Shown here one piece after another: positions 34,855 to 46,530 of a DNA stretch of 64,000 nt (positions within the stretch are counted from its first letter, which is position 1; the number at the start of each line of letters is the position of its first letter). This DNA is from Bromus sterilis. Its lineage: Eukaryota > Streptophyta > Magnoliopsida > Poales > Poaceae. The stretch lies in the NCBI GenBank assembly GCA_950022295.1, contig OX465596.1, positions 126,770,501-126,834,500 of the forward strand, given 5' to 3'. The translations under genes and the position numbers were made by a program. Below the pieces are notes generated by a model. It searched no databases. It was not told the DNA's origin and saw only the letters and a list, made by a program, of their open reading frames with translations.

Positions 34855-35368
34855 CATAGTAATGGCGCACCTTCACCAATATGCGCCATTACTAAGTGTG
34901 GTAGCTAATGGCGCACGACCTAGGGGTGCACCATTACTAACACTAGGAGAGGTGGTCCCGGGTCATAGAGGTGGGACCACCATAGAAATGGCGCACATCA
35001 CAGATATGCTCCATTAGAGGCTTATGGCGCACTTTCAAGAAGTGCGCCATCGCTAAGTTAGCGGAAAGGCGGTCCTAGGTCAGTGAGGGGGGACAAGCAT
35101 AGTAATGGCGCATGGCTCAAATATGCACCATTAGCATCCCTGGTGCCTTATGGCGCACGTTCAAGAAGTGCGCCATTGCTAAGTTAGGGGAGGGGGCTGG
35201 TCCAGGAGCAAATTGGTAGTGACGCACTTTTAGGCACATGCGCCATTGCTACTTTGGGCAGTAATGGCTCACCTTGTCATGGTGCGCCATTGCTATTTAG
35301 TAATGGCGCACTACACAGGTGGTGCGCCATTAGTGTCCATATTATCTATAGCCATTTTTCACGTAGTG
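34855..35368. repeat. CACTA-3 right subterminal motif array and terminal repeat
   Basis: The motif AATGGCGCAC and its complement GTGCGCCATT recur between 34862 and 35332 in alternating orientation. The terminal repeat GCCATTTTTCACGTAGTG ends at 35368. Longer duplicated spacers (GGTCC, TAAGTTAG) separate some motif pairs. Confidence 0.8.
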
Positions 35369-36682
35369 AGGGGACACCCCCTGGTGCCCCGTTTGGCCCA
35401 TTTGTACCCCTCGTACTGGAAACCCTCAGAAAGACCCCCGCATCACGATTTCCCTCTCTGTTTCGCCGCTGCTGCGCTTCCAATATCGGAAGCACCAGAA
35501 GACCTCTTCCCGGCACCCTGCCGGAGGGAGGACTGACCTCCGAGAGCTTCTCCACCACCATGGACGCTTCCGGATGGGTCGTGAGTAGTCCCCCTTGGAC
35601 CATGGGTCCATGACCAGTAGCTATGTGATGTCTTCTCTCCAATCTTGTGATTCAATTGTTAGCCCTTGTGAGCCGCCCTACATGATAAAGCCATCTATGT
35701 AATTCTTTATGTTGTTGCTATGCTGAGTTTGCTGGGATCTGTTGGATTATGAGATTATGTTCAGATTGTGATCAGTTATATATTTGGTTCACCTTTTATA
35801 TTTTGTTCTTGTGTAATTCTTGCATGTTCTCCGTTGCTTTTTATTGCTTTGGCCAAGTAGTAGATAGTAACTCCAAGAGGGGCGTTTATGCTTGATTGTG
35901 GGTTCGTGCCCCCCGATGTCTAGCTTGAGTGACAGAAACATGAGACTAGGTAATGCCTTGTTGCCACCAGGGAGAAAACAACGGTGCTTGTAACCACGGT
36001 TGCAAGGATTGTTTACCTTACGCAAAGTTTGTTAATGCAGTTGAATGTTGCTTTGAGTTTACACTTTGGGTGGGGCTTGCAACTTAATAACAATGAGATA
36101 TTCTAGATAGATATCTCAAGGTGGATGATTAGTGAGTAGATGCAATTGGATAACAACTTGTCTTGGCGTACTGCCCATGCTTTTGAGCCTCTAACTTTCT
36201 TGCAGCATAATTATCATTGCGGTGCATTTATAATTCTGTCGATTGCCCAGCTCTAATTTGTTTACCCAACTTAGCTATTTTATCATCTTTTCGAAGAGAG
36301 ACATCACTAGTGAACATCATGGTACCCAAGTCAATATTTCTTCCACCGTTTACACCTCCACTTTATTTTCATCTTTTACTTTCTGTTGCAATTATCACTA
36401 CTATTTATCCATGCGTTTGATCTTTTGTAAACGACAAGGCCGAAGGGATTGACAACCCCTCTGAACTCGTAGGGAGAAAAGTTACTTGTTGTGTGTGCTG
36501 GTCCAAGTCAAGCGAGTAATTATCTTCAAACGGCGCATTGCTTGCTTCACCACCTACTTGTCGTCCTTGGAGTCTGACGAAGACATAAACCGTGGTATAT
36601 TTACTGAGGGAAATTTGTTGCTAGGCTACATCCAACCTTCCACTTGGGGTAACCAACGAGGAGCACTATTTCAGTGCCATCA
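35369..36682 (+). repeat. LTR-C: right part of a third LTR of the RLG-A/B family
   Basis: It aligns with the last 1.3 kb of the RLG-A LTR, from TTTGTACCCCTCG through CATGGGTCCATGACCAG to the end GCCATCA at 36682. The sequence after it is not a primer site, so it is a 3' LTR or a solo LTR. Its left part is missing where CACTA-3 ends. Confidence 0.8.
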
Positions 36683-37651
36683 AGAAGACGATTGCGCCGA
36701 TCCTAGGGACTCTCGACACGATTCCTTCATCCCGGCGATGTAGACGATGAGGTGCAGGGAGAAGACGGCGAGGCGGGCGAAGCTCACTTGCCACGATATC
36801 TCACAGCCATGGTGACGACGGCGTTCGGGCGAGGCGCAAGAGAGTGGGGGAGAGGAAAAGAACTAGGGCTTCGCTTATAGGTGCGGGAGGGAGCCCTTAC
36901 CCACGAGACAACATTGTATTTGTGTGTTGTCACCCATCGCGTGGTTGATCGGCATCGAGCACCTCTACCATGGCGACATCGCGCTCGGGGATGAACAGCG
37001 CGCGGGGATGGCAACGGGGAGCGCTAAGTGGGCTGGTGGGCTGGCATTGTGCACTTGTTGCACCAGGCCAGTAGGCTATTCTTTCGTTTATTTCTTTTTT
37101 GCTATTCTCTTTTGTCAGTTTTGTTTTGTTTAACCACCATTTGGTTTTTGTAAAATATGAAACATATCTCATTATTTGTGTTACACTTTAATATGCTTCT
37201 ACAAAAAGTTTGAGCTTTTTATAAATTCATTTGAATGTTATATAAAGTGTAAATGATTAAAATGGGTTTTTAGCCTTTGTTACGATTTATCTATATTATT
37301 TAACATTGTAATAAAATACCATTACTATAGTATCGTGGCCTACTAACTATTTGACATTTTATGAAATTGGTTGCACAATTTTTAATTTAAATTTAATTTC
37401 CACTTCGTTGATTGAAAATCCAGGGGCAATTTAATAACTCCAAAGTATTGATTTAAATTCTATAATTGCGTCTGGGTTATTTGCAAAGTTATGGTATCTC
37501 TGGTTAATCATCTTTAAAAAGTTATATCTTGACTTGCCTTTAAAAATGAATTTAAGTGCAATTGTTTCCTAATGAATTTTTTAATGAGGATGTACATGAT
37601 GAGAAGACAATCTAATTAGCTTAATCACAGGGCTAAGATCTGGGGGTGTTA
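36683..37651 (-). repeat. Gypsy-type LTR fragment (family 2), minus strand
   Basis: On the minus strand it starts TGTAACACCCCCAGATC at 37651, a typical LTR start, with about 520 bases of AT-rich sequence followed by a GC-rich part reaching LTR-C. The block TTCAAATGAATTT followed by AAACTTTTTGTAG recurs in plus orientation at 38364-38400 inside the large LTR, so the two belong to related families in head-to-head arrangement. The inner end is truncated. Confidence 0.55.
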
Positions 37652-38115
37652 CATCCAACTTGTGTCTTTCCAACATACGGCGCCAATTGACGAGGGCGGA
37701 CTACGACAAATCCCATGGTAAGGTACCTAGTCTTTCATAGAGAGGGACAGGTGCGTTGTTGGTGATCTCGAAGGCTAATATGACACGAGATTTTACCCAG
37801 GTTCGCGGCCCTCGTGCGATAAAACCCTACTCCTGCTTGATTGACTATATGGAAAAGGTTTTCACAGTGGTGATTCCGCCCGAGATTGCTCATGCCAGAG
37901 ATGGTGATTCGAGATTGGATGTTCTTAGTTGTCACCCCTCCCAGCCTTTATATACTAGGTTAGGGTCTCGCGGAGTCTGACTCAGGGTACAGGTAGGCTT
38001 CCTAGTTTAACTTGTCTTGTAGTCCACGTATCAGTCGCCAGGTCGGTGCGGCCGATCCAGCCTCAGGGTACAGGCATGACGATGCTTCAGGTGAAGAATC
38101 ATGACGAAGCTTCAG
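37652..38115 (-). repeat. Second minus-strand LTR fragment with primer site
   Basis: On the minus strand TTGGCGCCGTATGTTGG (about 37675-37691) resembles the TGGCGCCGTCTGTGGG primer site of many grass gypsy elements. Sequence to its right reads as an LTR with TTTATACTAGG-type and ACCCAGGTTCGCGGCC-type blocks (plus strand 37796-37812). The outer end is unclear. Confidence 0.45.
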
Positions 38116-39326
38116 TTACCTTGATTGCATGTGATGATCACCCTTGATCATATCTCATTCAAATTCCAACCCAATTAAAATTTTAAAATAAAAGTGAAAA
38201 GTAAAGTTGCACTAAAAATTATGGAAAATATCCAAAAACTTACTAATAATCATTTGACCATGGTATGTTAGCAACCAATAATTATTGAAGTGTTTAAATA
38301 ACCTATATAATTAATAACAGTAGCAAAACAACACGAAAAAGCCTTATAAAACAAACAACAATATTCAAATGAATTTAGTTAGGGCTGAAACTTTTTGTAG
38401 CAATACACTGATTTGCAACATGAATATTGGGAGCAATGTACACTTTTTATAAAATAAAAATGCTACTCCCTCCGATCCATAATAAGTGTCGCTCATTACA
38501 CTTATTATGGATCGGAGGGAGTAGCTAATTTCAAATAAAACATAAAGGAAAACCGAGAAAAATTAAGAGAATGCAAACAGATTAAACCCAGCCCAGGGCA
38601 AAGCCTAACCGGGCCCGGCCCACCCCACCATCTCCCTCTTCTTCCTCACTGCTCATGTCCCCTTGCGTGGCGGCCATCTGTGGCGCCATGGCCATGCCTT
38701 GCCGCCGTGCCAAGCATCCAGAGCCCCCGACGCGGATAAGGACCCCCCTCTGCTCCTTGGAAACCCTAGACCTGCCAGATCCCCTCCCTCTCTCTCAGGT
38801 CTTCTTCCCTGCGCCCGCCGTGAGTTCCTTCCGCTGCCGCCGTGAGCCCACACAGCCAACGTCCCCGCCGCGTCGTGCCTTGTTGTCCAGTCGATGCGCC
38901 GTCCTCGTCATCGTCAACATGCGTAGGCAATCGACCGGAGCCACACCAACGGTGTCGCTCCGTTCTTCTTCCTCCGCCATGGCCATCAACATCGTCACCG
39001 TCAATTCCTCCTCACCAAAGCCTCTCCGAGAACACAGAGCCCCCCATCGCCCTCCCCTCGGTGAGCAGCACCCATCCCCCCACTTTCCCTGTTGAATCCT
39101 CCATCATAGCTCCCCTCTCTGCCGCACTTCGGCCACTGCCATGGCCACCATGGTCGGGCACTCCCTGCTGTGCACCTACCTGCGCCCGTGCGCGCCCGCT
39201 GTCTTCCGCACGCCCTGACCGCGCTCTGGCAGCGCCGGGCCACGCCCCTTTGCCTGCTCCCCTCCGCGCACTGCAGCTGCGGCAGCACGACAGCTTGGCC
39301 GCCCTCGGCCAGTGGCCATGGCCGAG
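38116..39326 (+). repeat. Large gypsy-type LTR, part 1 of 4
   Basis: About 450 AT-rich bases, matching the layout of 37651-37140 in reverse, then a GC-rich part from about 38590. Open frames on both strands in the GC-rich part (38655-39363) are overlapping and lack known domains. The LTR is interrupted by a Stowaway at 38466 and by the solo LTR at 39327. The start is uncertain by about 100 bases. Confidence 0.5.
38466..38521. mobile_element. Very short (56-bp) Stowaway MITE
   Basis: CTCCCTCCGATCCATAATAA starts perfect inverted arms of 24 bases with an 8-base loop (CGCTCATT). TA lies on both sides (38464-38465, 38522-38523). The arm complementarity even includes the flanking CTA/TAG. Ordinary grass Stowaways are longer; this is nearly the bare terminal repeats. 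Confidence 0.85.
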
Positions 39327-40929
39327 TGTCACATCCCAACTTTTACTCTTCTTGTTAATCTAGTTAACCAAAAGTTAGAGCCAACAAAACCCTTGCATGA
39401 AATGTTAGGTTGTGTTTCAATGCTTGAACTTGTGTGCTTAGGGTTAGTCATGTTGTTGCTTGATGATGCACTTGTGTTGGTGATCATTTTGTGTTGCATG
39501 TGCCTAAGATAACCTAGTGACTTTGGTTAACCATATATGTCTACCATGCATGCGCTTTATCCTTAGTTGGTCATAAAAAAATGGCAACTTGTCTAACACC
39601 TAGTATTATATTCATATGGTTTGGGATTGTTGTAGTTATATTAGAGAAACTCCACACCACCCCCATAGCCTACCTATTTGGGAAAAACTAAGTAGAACCC
39701 TGATGATCCCGGCATTCTGTCGAGACCATCACTCAGCTCTAGTATTTAGCATTACATAACAACTTGGAAAGTCTTACTTCATCCTTTTGCTACGGCATTC
39801 ACCTAAGAAGGTGGTATAGCCGGGATTGTGGAACATCGTCGGACATGGACAAAGTATGGAGGGACTCTCTATTTGTGCCGCCAAAATCTAGCATTTCAGT
39901 ACAACCACTATACTCTGGTATGGGACAAGGCTAGTTGGAAGCTTGTTTGTCTTAGTACGGAGGTCCTATAACTACACATGGATGCGTGATTCCACAAATC
40001 CGATAGCCCTCGAAGTCGATGGGTGAAACTCGCTAGGCTTAGTGTCAGAAGGAACCTTGGTGCTCTTCGACTACGGTGCAGGCTTGGGTCCAAGAGGAGC
40101 ATGACCTGTCACACGGAAAGTCCATGTAGTACGCAAGGGGTGGATTCACCTGTACTAGGGCAGACAAGGGGAAAGCTAAGGTCGATTATCCGATACCCAC
40201 ATACTGAAGTATGACGACCCGTGGGGACACACGGCGGATGTATCGAATGTGGTGGGTAAAGTATACAACCTCTGCAGAGTGTAAATCTATTCGAGTAGCC
40301 GGAGTCCACGGTCATGGACAGCTAGTGAGGCCACACTTTGTGGGGAATAGATGAGAAAGCCGGTACCGAGTTTATGGTTCGCGATGATGGTGTTTTTATA
40401 GTTGAAAAAGAGTTGGACTTGACTTATCCAAATGCAATGTGGGAAATAAAACTTGCCAAGTTTAAAACTTTGCCAACTTAATAATAATATTGAGTAGATC
40501 GGAAATCCCTATGAAAAACTCCACCATATAGCCATCCCATTATTTTCTTGTACAAAAACTTTGTTTCTTTCTTTAGGTGGTTTGCGAGTACTTTGTATGT
40601 ACTCACGGCTTTGTCCCTGGTTATTCCATCGGCCAGGCTTGGAGGAGCAGGTATATGACGACGATGCTACCGGCGACTACTAGGACGTGTTATGCTCTGA
40701 TCTACCCTGTGGATTGTGTCGCCCCTACCCTTGATGCTTTTGCTTTTCCGCTGCTATTTGAGCCCGATGAGGCCATGTAAGACTTTATTAATGTATGACT
40801 GGTATTCGGTATTGTATGAACATTGAGACTATGATATCCATGTCGAGTTGTGTGTCATGCGAACTGATCATGGGAGCATGACCGTATACACAGCTGGTCG
40901 CTTCGGACATATAGTCCGGGGTGCCCACA
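39327..40929 (+). repeat. Solo LTR (1603 bp) with perfect target duplication
   Basis: It starts TGTCACATCCCAACTT and ends GTGCCCACA. The 5-bp duplication CCGAG is at 39322-39326 and 40930-40934. No internal retrotransposon sequence is present, so it results from recombination between two LTRs. It contains blocks common in grass gypsy LTRs (CTCTGCAGAGTGTAAA near 40270, then GTCCACGGTCATGGAC). Confidence 0.9.
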
Positions 40930-41980
40930 CCGAGCCCCCCTTCCCCCCGCCACTTGCCTCGGCCTGCCTCGTCAGCATCCCCACCCGCTGCGCCTCCCCC
41001 CACCTCACCGGAGTTTGACAAGACGACCACGCCACCGTGCTGGCTGGCCGCCGACATGCTCGGGCAGCCCACCCGGGGGCACGGTTAGCCCACTGACTGC
41101 TGGGGGCTCTTTTTCTAATTAGCGCTAATAGCATGTTAAGCCTAAGCCACCCCCTGTTAACTTATCTGATAAGTTAAATACCCCCCTGGGTCTATTACTT
41201 GTGGGTCCTAGGCCTTTAAACTGTAAATTAAATTGGATATTAGTACATGTGTCACTGACTGTTGGGGGCCACTGGATTAAATAGATAATTAAAATACAAT
41301 TATAAAAATGTGCCTATGATATGTGGGACCCCATGTCAGGTTTGACCAGTCAACTTTACTATTGTGGATAATGTTGGGTTTTATTAATAAAAATAATCCA
41401 GAAATTCTTTTTAATTGAATAAAATTTGGAAATTCAATATCTTTTAAACCGTAAGTCAGATTAAAAAACTTTATACATGAATATAGATACACTACCCATA
41501 CCCTCACCACCCCCCTCTAACACAACGAACACGAGATCTTCCCCCTCCGGGTCGTCTGTCGATAATCACCCGAGGCCGGTATTTTATCCCCGGATGAATT
41601 CATGCTCCGAGAAAAACACGTTGCACTGCGTTAGAGCACCGTTAGCGCTGCATCTGTCATGTCATGCATCTGTTTGTATATGCTTTCTTTGTATTTATTG
41701 TCCCCCCCTTTATTCTCTGGTAGACCCCGTTGCTGCTGCCGACTACACCGTTGCCGAGTACGACTACTTCATCGACAACCGTACCCCTACCGTCAAGCTT
41801 CTAGGCAAGCAGAGCCATTGTCCTTCCCCATATATCACCGATCTTTCCGTACATTTCTTGCATTAGGCATTGTTACTGATGCTGCTACGTTACAATCCTA
41901 TTCTATTGCATAGCCCATTTTTGTCGCCCCTTGATGTACCTTCCTTTATCCTATGCTGCCTATGTATATATATATATATA
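40930..41980 (+). repeat. Large gypsy-type LTR, part 2 of 4
   Basis: The GC-rich sequence continues directly from 39326 after removal of the solo LTR. An AT-rich section follows, then a block with CCGACTACACCGTTGCCGAG near 41737, typical of grass LTRs rather than a gene. It ends in (TA)n at 41965-41980, where the foldback element begins. Confidence 0.5.
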
Positions 41981-44900
41981 CCCCTTAAGACCTTAGTCTA
42001 ACAACATCCATCTTATTCTGACAATGAGCCGGACCGTAAAAACCGCACAGACCCTCACCAACCTGGCAACCACCCACCCCCCGCGTCCCCTCTTCAACAA
42101 AAAAAGAGAAAACCCACCCCCTGCATCTTCTTCTTCCCATCACCACGCCCCCGACCACGACGCCCCAACCTCTCGCGACCGGCCACAGCGCCAAGCCCCC
42201 TACCATGGCGCCTCGACCTCCCGCCGCCCGCCATGGATCCAAGCCGGCAACCGCGGTGGATCCGGGCCGCTCCCTGCCCCCCTCTCCAAGTCTACAAGAG
42301 CGCAAGAGCAGCACCTCGCGTCGCGCCAGACATGATCCGCCGGACATGGCAGTCGCCGGCGGCCAGCGCGGCTTCAACCGCCGCCCGCAACCAAGCCTAG
42401 AGCATGGACGTCGCCGACGCTTTCAAGGCGTCCACCACACGCCCGTCGGTGCGTCCCCCAGCCCCTTCCTCGCCAGCTCCATGGCGTGCGCGTGCAGGCG
42501 CTACTTCTCCGATGGCGGCGTTGCCAGTTCCATGACGTGCGCGTGGCGCCCCTTCCCCGATGGCGGCGGCTAGCAACCTCAGCAGTTCGCTCTCCTGAAC
42601 GAAGATGGAAGGCAGAAAAAATAACCGCATTGGTGCAGTCCGTTGTGTTGTGTATGCAGCCAATTCTGTGTGCAAGTCCGATGAATGCAAAAAATGCAAT
42701 GCGGTTGTGAAAAGATCGTGCATGTAGTTCCCCGTGGTGGATTTTTATTATAATAGTGTATTTTTTTCAGATTTTGTGCGGTTCAGTTTGTATTTTTTTT
42801 CAATTCGTTGCTCTTTGTGATTTTTGCGTGTGGGGATATAAATACGTACTGTACTTCATCATGCAAATTTTGTGTAATCAAAAATATTTTTATTTTTTTA
42901 TTTGTGTTCTTTAGCTTATTAGCACACGCTTGGACTGAAGTGCGGTTCATCTTATGTAGTTTACGGAAACATTGCTTGAAGTGCGGTTGCCCCCGATGAA
43001 TGAAGTGCACCAAGTACCAATGTTTCAGGTGAATTAGTCAAAAAAACATGTGCAGTGCTCTCTGTGACAAATTCGGTGCGGTTGCCCGGCGAATGCAGTT
43101 CGCTTGGACGATTTCGGATCCGCGAAAAACACGTGCAATTCTAATTTGCGATAATACAGTGCGCTTGACTGTCGGATGCAATGGGGTGCCCCGCGGATGC
43201 AGTTCACTCGCTGATTATTTGTTCCGCGCAAAACATGTGTGTTCTGTCTAGCGATAATGCAGTGCGGTCGCCCGGCCAATGCAGTTCACGTCGTCGATTC
43301 CGGGTCCGCGAAGAACGGAGTTCCGCGATTTACTAAAATCGACACAACTTTTAAACCGTAAGGAATTAGAGGATGTGTTTTACATACGCATGGAGCGCCT
43401 CGATGATAGCTATCCAATGATGTATCAATTGAATCAATCGGACGAACGAATCAAATGAATTTACGCGAAAACTCCCGCTGTCCAAAAGAGGGCAGCACCA
43501 CCGTTTTCTAAATTGCTTCAAAACCGTGTGGAATATGGAAAAGTGTTCAACATATGGATTAATCTACTACTCCAGACAGATCCAACGGTGTATCGTACGC
43601 ATCGATCGGACAAGCGGTTAAAAATTTCTACTCTCTACAAAATCCGAAAACGAAAAACAGAGTTGCTGCGTTTTCCTGCGGCTAGATTTCTCTCAAATCC
43701 GTAGCGAATTAGACAAAGTGTTCTACATATGGATGGAGCGCCTGATCGATATCTTTCCAACGGTATATCATTTGAATCATTCCGATAAATGGTTTAAGAG
43801 AAATCGCGAAAAACTGCAGCTGTGAAAGTGGGTCGCCGCACCATTTTCGAAACTGCTCTTAGTCCGTGAAGAATCGGGGAAAGTGTTCAACAGACGGAAG
43901 ATGATGCTTTTCCATACGAATCCAACGGTGTATCATACGCTCAATTCTAACAAACGGTTAAAAAGTTGAAGCGAAAATGGTGCATGCGGTTCTATTTTAC
44001 CCGAACTGCAGTGCTCCGAATTCAGCAGTGCGATTCTCTTTGCGAAAATAATGCAGTTCGGAATGTTGTCAGAATAGCTATTCTGACATGACATTGATGT
44101 CAGAATAACTATTCTGACAACATTCGGAACTGCATCGTATCGCAAAAGAGAACCACACTGCTGAATTCGGAGCACTGCAGTTCGGGTAAAACGGAACTGC
44201 ATGCACCGTTTTTGCTTCAACTTTTTAACCGTTTGTCACAATTAAGCGTATAATATACCGTTGGATTCGTATGGAAAAGGAGCATCTTCCGTATGTTGAA
44301 CACTTCCACCGATTCGTCACGGATTAAGAGCAGTTTCGAAAATGGTGCGGTGAGCCACTTTTGTAGCGGAGGTATTTTCGCGATTTATCTTAAAAAGTTC
44401 ATCAGAATGATGCAAAAGATATACCGTTGGAAAGATATCGATCAGGCGCTCCATCCATATATAGAACACTTTGTCTAATTCGCTACGGATTTGAGAGAAA
44501 TCTAGCCGCAAAAAACGCAGCAACTCTGTATTTTGTTTTCGGACCTTGTAGAGAATAGAACTTTTTAACCGCTTGACCGATCGATGCATATGATACACCG
44601 TTGGATTCGCCTGGAGTAGTAGATTAATGCATATGTTGAACACTTTTTAATATTCCACATAGTTTTGAAGTAATTTCAAAAACGGTGTTGCTACCCTCTT
44701 TTGCACAGCGGGAGTTTTCGCGTAAATTCGTTTGATTCGATCGTCCGATCGATGAAATTGATACACCAATGGATATCTATCGTCGAGGCACTCCATTTGT
44801 ATGTAAAACACATTCTCTAATTCCTTAAGGTTTAAAAGTTGTGTCAATTTTAGTAAATCGCGGAACTCCGTTCTTCGCGGACCCGGAATCGACGAGGTGA

Positions 44901-46530
44901 ACTGCATTTGGCCGGGCAACCGCACTGCTTTATCGCCAGACGGAACGTACGTGTTTTTCGCGGAACAAAAAAATTGGCGAGTGAACTGCATCCGCGGGAC
45001 ACTCGATTGCATCCGACAGACAAGCGCACTGCATTATCGCAAAACAGAATCGCACGTGTTTTTCGCGGATCAGAAATCGGGGAAGCGAACTGCATCATTC
45101 AGAGACCGGTTTCATTTATTGACAGAGAGAACTGCACGTATTTTGTTTTAACTTTCAACATAATTTTTTATGAACGAACGTGCACCGCAAGGGCCAAGAG
45201 AGTGAACTGCATTTATTTCTTCTTCCAATTCCGTTCTTCCGTTTTACACACATCAATAAAGGGAGCTGCATAATTTTTTTCTATAGAGTACAAGCACATA
45301 CAAATTACAATGTGAGAAGACTTAAAAAAATCACAATGTTCCACCAAACGCAATCTGGTTGCCAACGCACTGCATCGCCAAACCCACATCACAGCATCGG
45401 TGGTGCCCATGGGACTGCAATAAACTATAATTAAAGAATGGCACGACGGCGTCAAATTTCTTCATACATACACATACTCCAAAAAGCACACTGCAATGGA
45501 ACTAGACGAAGGCGCACTGCATCGAAACAACTACAACAACAAAAATCAGTCTTTATATTATTTTTTACTGTACTGGACAACCTAGTGAACTAAGAGATAA
45601 ACAATCACCGGGGGGCGATGAACCCAACTGAACCGCACTTGAAAATAATACACTGAAAATCAAGCTGCACCGCATCGAAGACTTCAAGAAACTGCAATTT
45701 TGATGCCCAAACACAAGCTAAAAAATTAAAATACAATTTCTATGTCCAACGAACTGCACATGAACCGGACTGCAATTGCGATGAACACAGGCTCAGCTCC
45801 CCCCGCCATGGACACGGCTAGAGACCGTGGGGAGGCTCGAGTGGGGGTACAGGCGGTTAGGGTCCATGGCCACCTTGCAGGATCGATGGCCACCCGTGGG
45901 AGGTGGCCCATCCGGCCTCGCGCAGCGGCGGCGGCGCACGGCCGTCACGCCCAGGACGCCGGGGAGTTTACCAACGGGGGAGGACCTCACGCGTTAGGTG
46001 GCGGCCTGGTCCATGGGCCAGGTGCCGGATCCGGTTATGGTGACCTCGCCGGAGGTCGAGGGCGGCCGGATTTGTCGACGGAGACCTCACAGGGGGTGGA
46101 GGGTGGCCGGATCCGTTGGCTGGGCGGAAGGAGGTGGGGGTGAGGGTGGTGCGGGTGGCGCTGGGGCGCGGCGGCAGGGGGATGCGGGAAGGTGGGTAGT
46201 GGGTGGCGGTGCGGAGCAGGGCCATGAGGTGGTTCCGCCGGGGAGCCGAGGCAGGAGGAGGATGGTGGGGTGGGGCGGCCGCCGGGGAGCCGAGGCAAGA
46301 GGCCGCGCCGGGTGGGGGCAGAAGGCGACGTCGGGGAGAGAGGGGAGGTTAGTGGAGCACGTGGGGGGTGGGGCGTGGGAGAGAGGATAGGATAAGGCAG
46401 GGGGATTTTTCTCGGTCGGTTTTCCTGGTTAGTTTTGTAGCTACGAAGTTAGGTTAGACGGGAATTGTTAGAATAAGGAGGTGTTGTTAGAATAAGGTCT
46501 GAAGGGGTGTTGTTAGAATAGACCCACCCT
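41981..46530. mobile_element. Foldback-type DNA element with long inverted arms, in a (TA)n site
   Basis: The left end is CCCCTTAAGACCTTAGTCTA at 41981. The right end, read on the minus strand from 46507, is CCCCTTCAGACCTTATTCTA, and both are followed by a second TTATTCT(A/G)ACAA repeat. The right side has about 23 extra bases (to 46530) before (TA)n; the left side goes straight into (TA)n. The interior holds GC-rich blocks (42080-42590 and 45780-46390), dense short motifs of the type GCAGTGCGGTT / GAACTGCA, and a central palindrome. No transposase frame is present, so it is non-autonomous. I do not recognise the family. Confidence 0.65.
43043..45144. repeat. Central 2.1-kb palindrome with about 170-bp repeat units in each arm
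   Basis: The two arms mirror each other about position 44093. TCCAACGGT-type anchors at 43413, 43581, 43756 and 43921 pair with ACCGTTGGA-type anchors at 44257, 44424, 44597 and 44766; the mirror sums agree within two bases, so the arms have almost no net indels. Within each arm the anchors are 165-175 bases apart, each inside a degenerate unit with GTTGAACACTTT- and GCATCGATCGG-like parts. The centre is a nested hairpin of GTCAGAATA / TATTCTGAC. Confidence 0.85.

Larger units (their letters stand above)
30869..35368 (-). mobile_element. CACTA-3: right part of a CACTA element
   Basis: It has a right terminus at 35368 (complement CACTACGTGAAAAATGGC), subterminal motifs, a transposase leader and a transposase pseudogene on the minus strand. 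The second gene and left terminus are absent; the left edge is the CACTA-like end at 30868. TNP2 is clearly homologous to that of CACTA-2 but the terminal and subterminal sequences differ (AATGGCGCAC instead of GTGGCGCAT). Confidence 0.8.

Noticed and set aside
38655..39363. Overlapping frames of 100-173 codons, a possible host gene
   Set aside because: The frames run on both strands through GC-rich LTR sequence, and the last is cut by the solo LTR start at 39327.
41477..41866. A 129-codon frame with VDPVAAADYTVAEYDYF
   Set aside because: The block lies inside the large LTR and resembles LTR sequence common in grasses; no start context or domain.
43043..45144. Assembly artefact as the cause of the palindrome
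   Set aside because: The arms are clearly diverged from each other, with many substitutions, so a simple inverted assembly duplicate is unlikely, though read-through checks would settle it.
45742..46390. Gly/Arg-rich frames in the right part of the foldback element
   Set aside because: They are compositional, with frames on both strands and simple repeats; no homology recognised.
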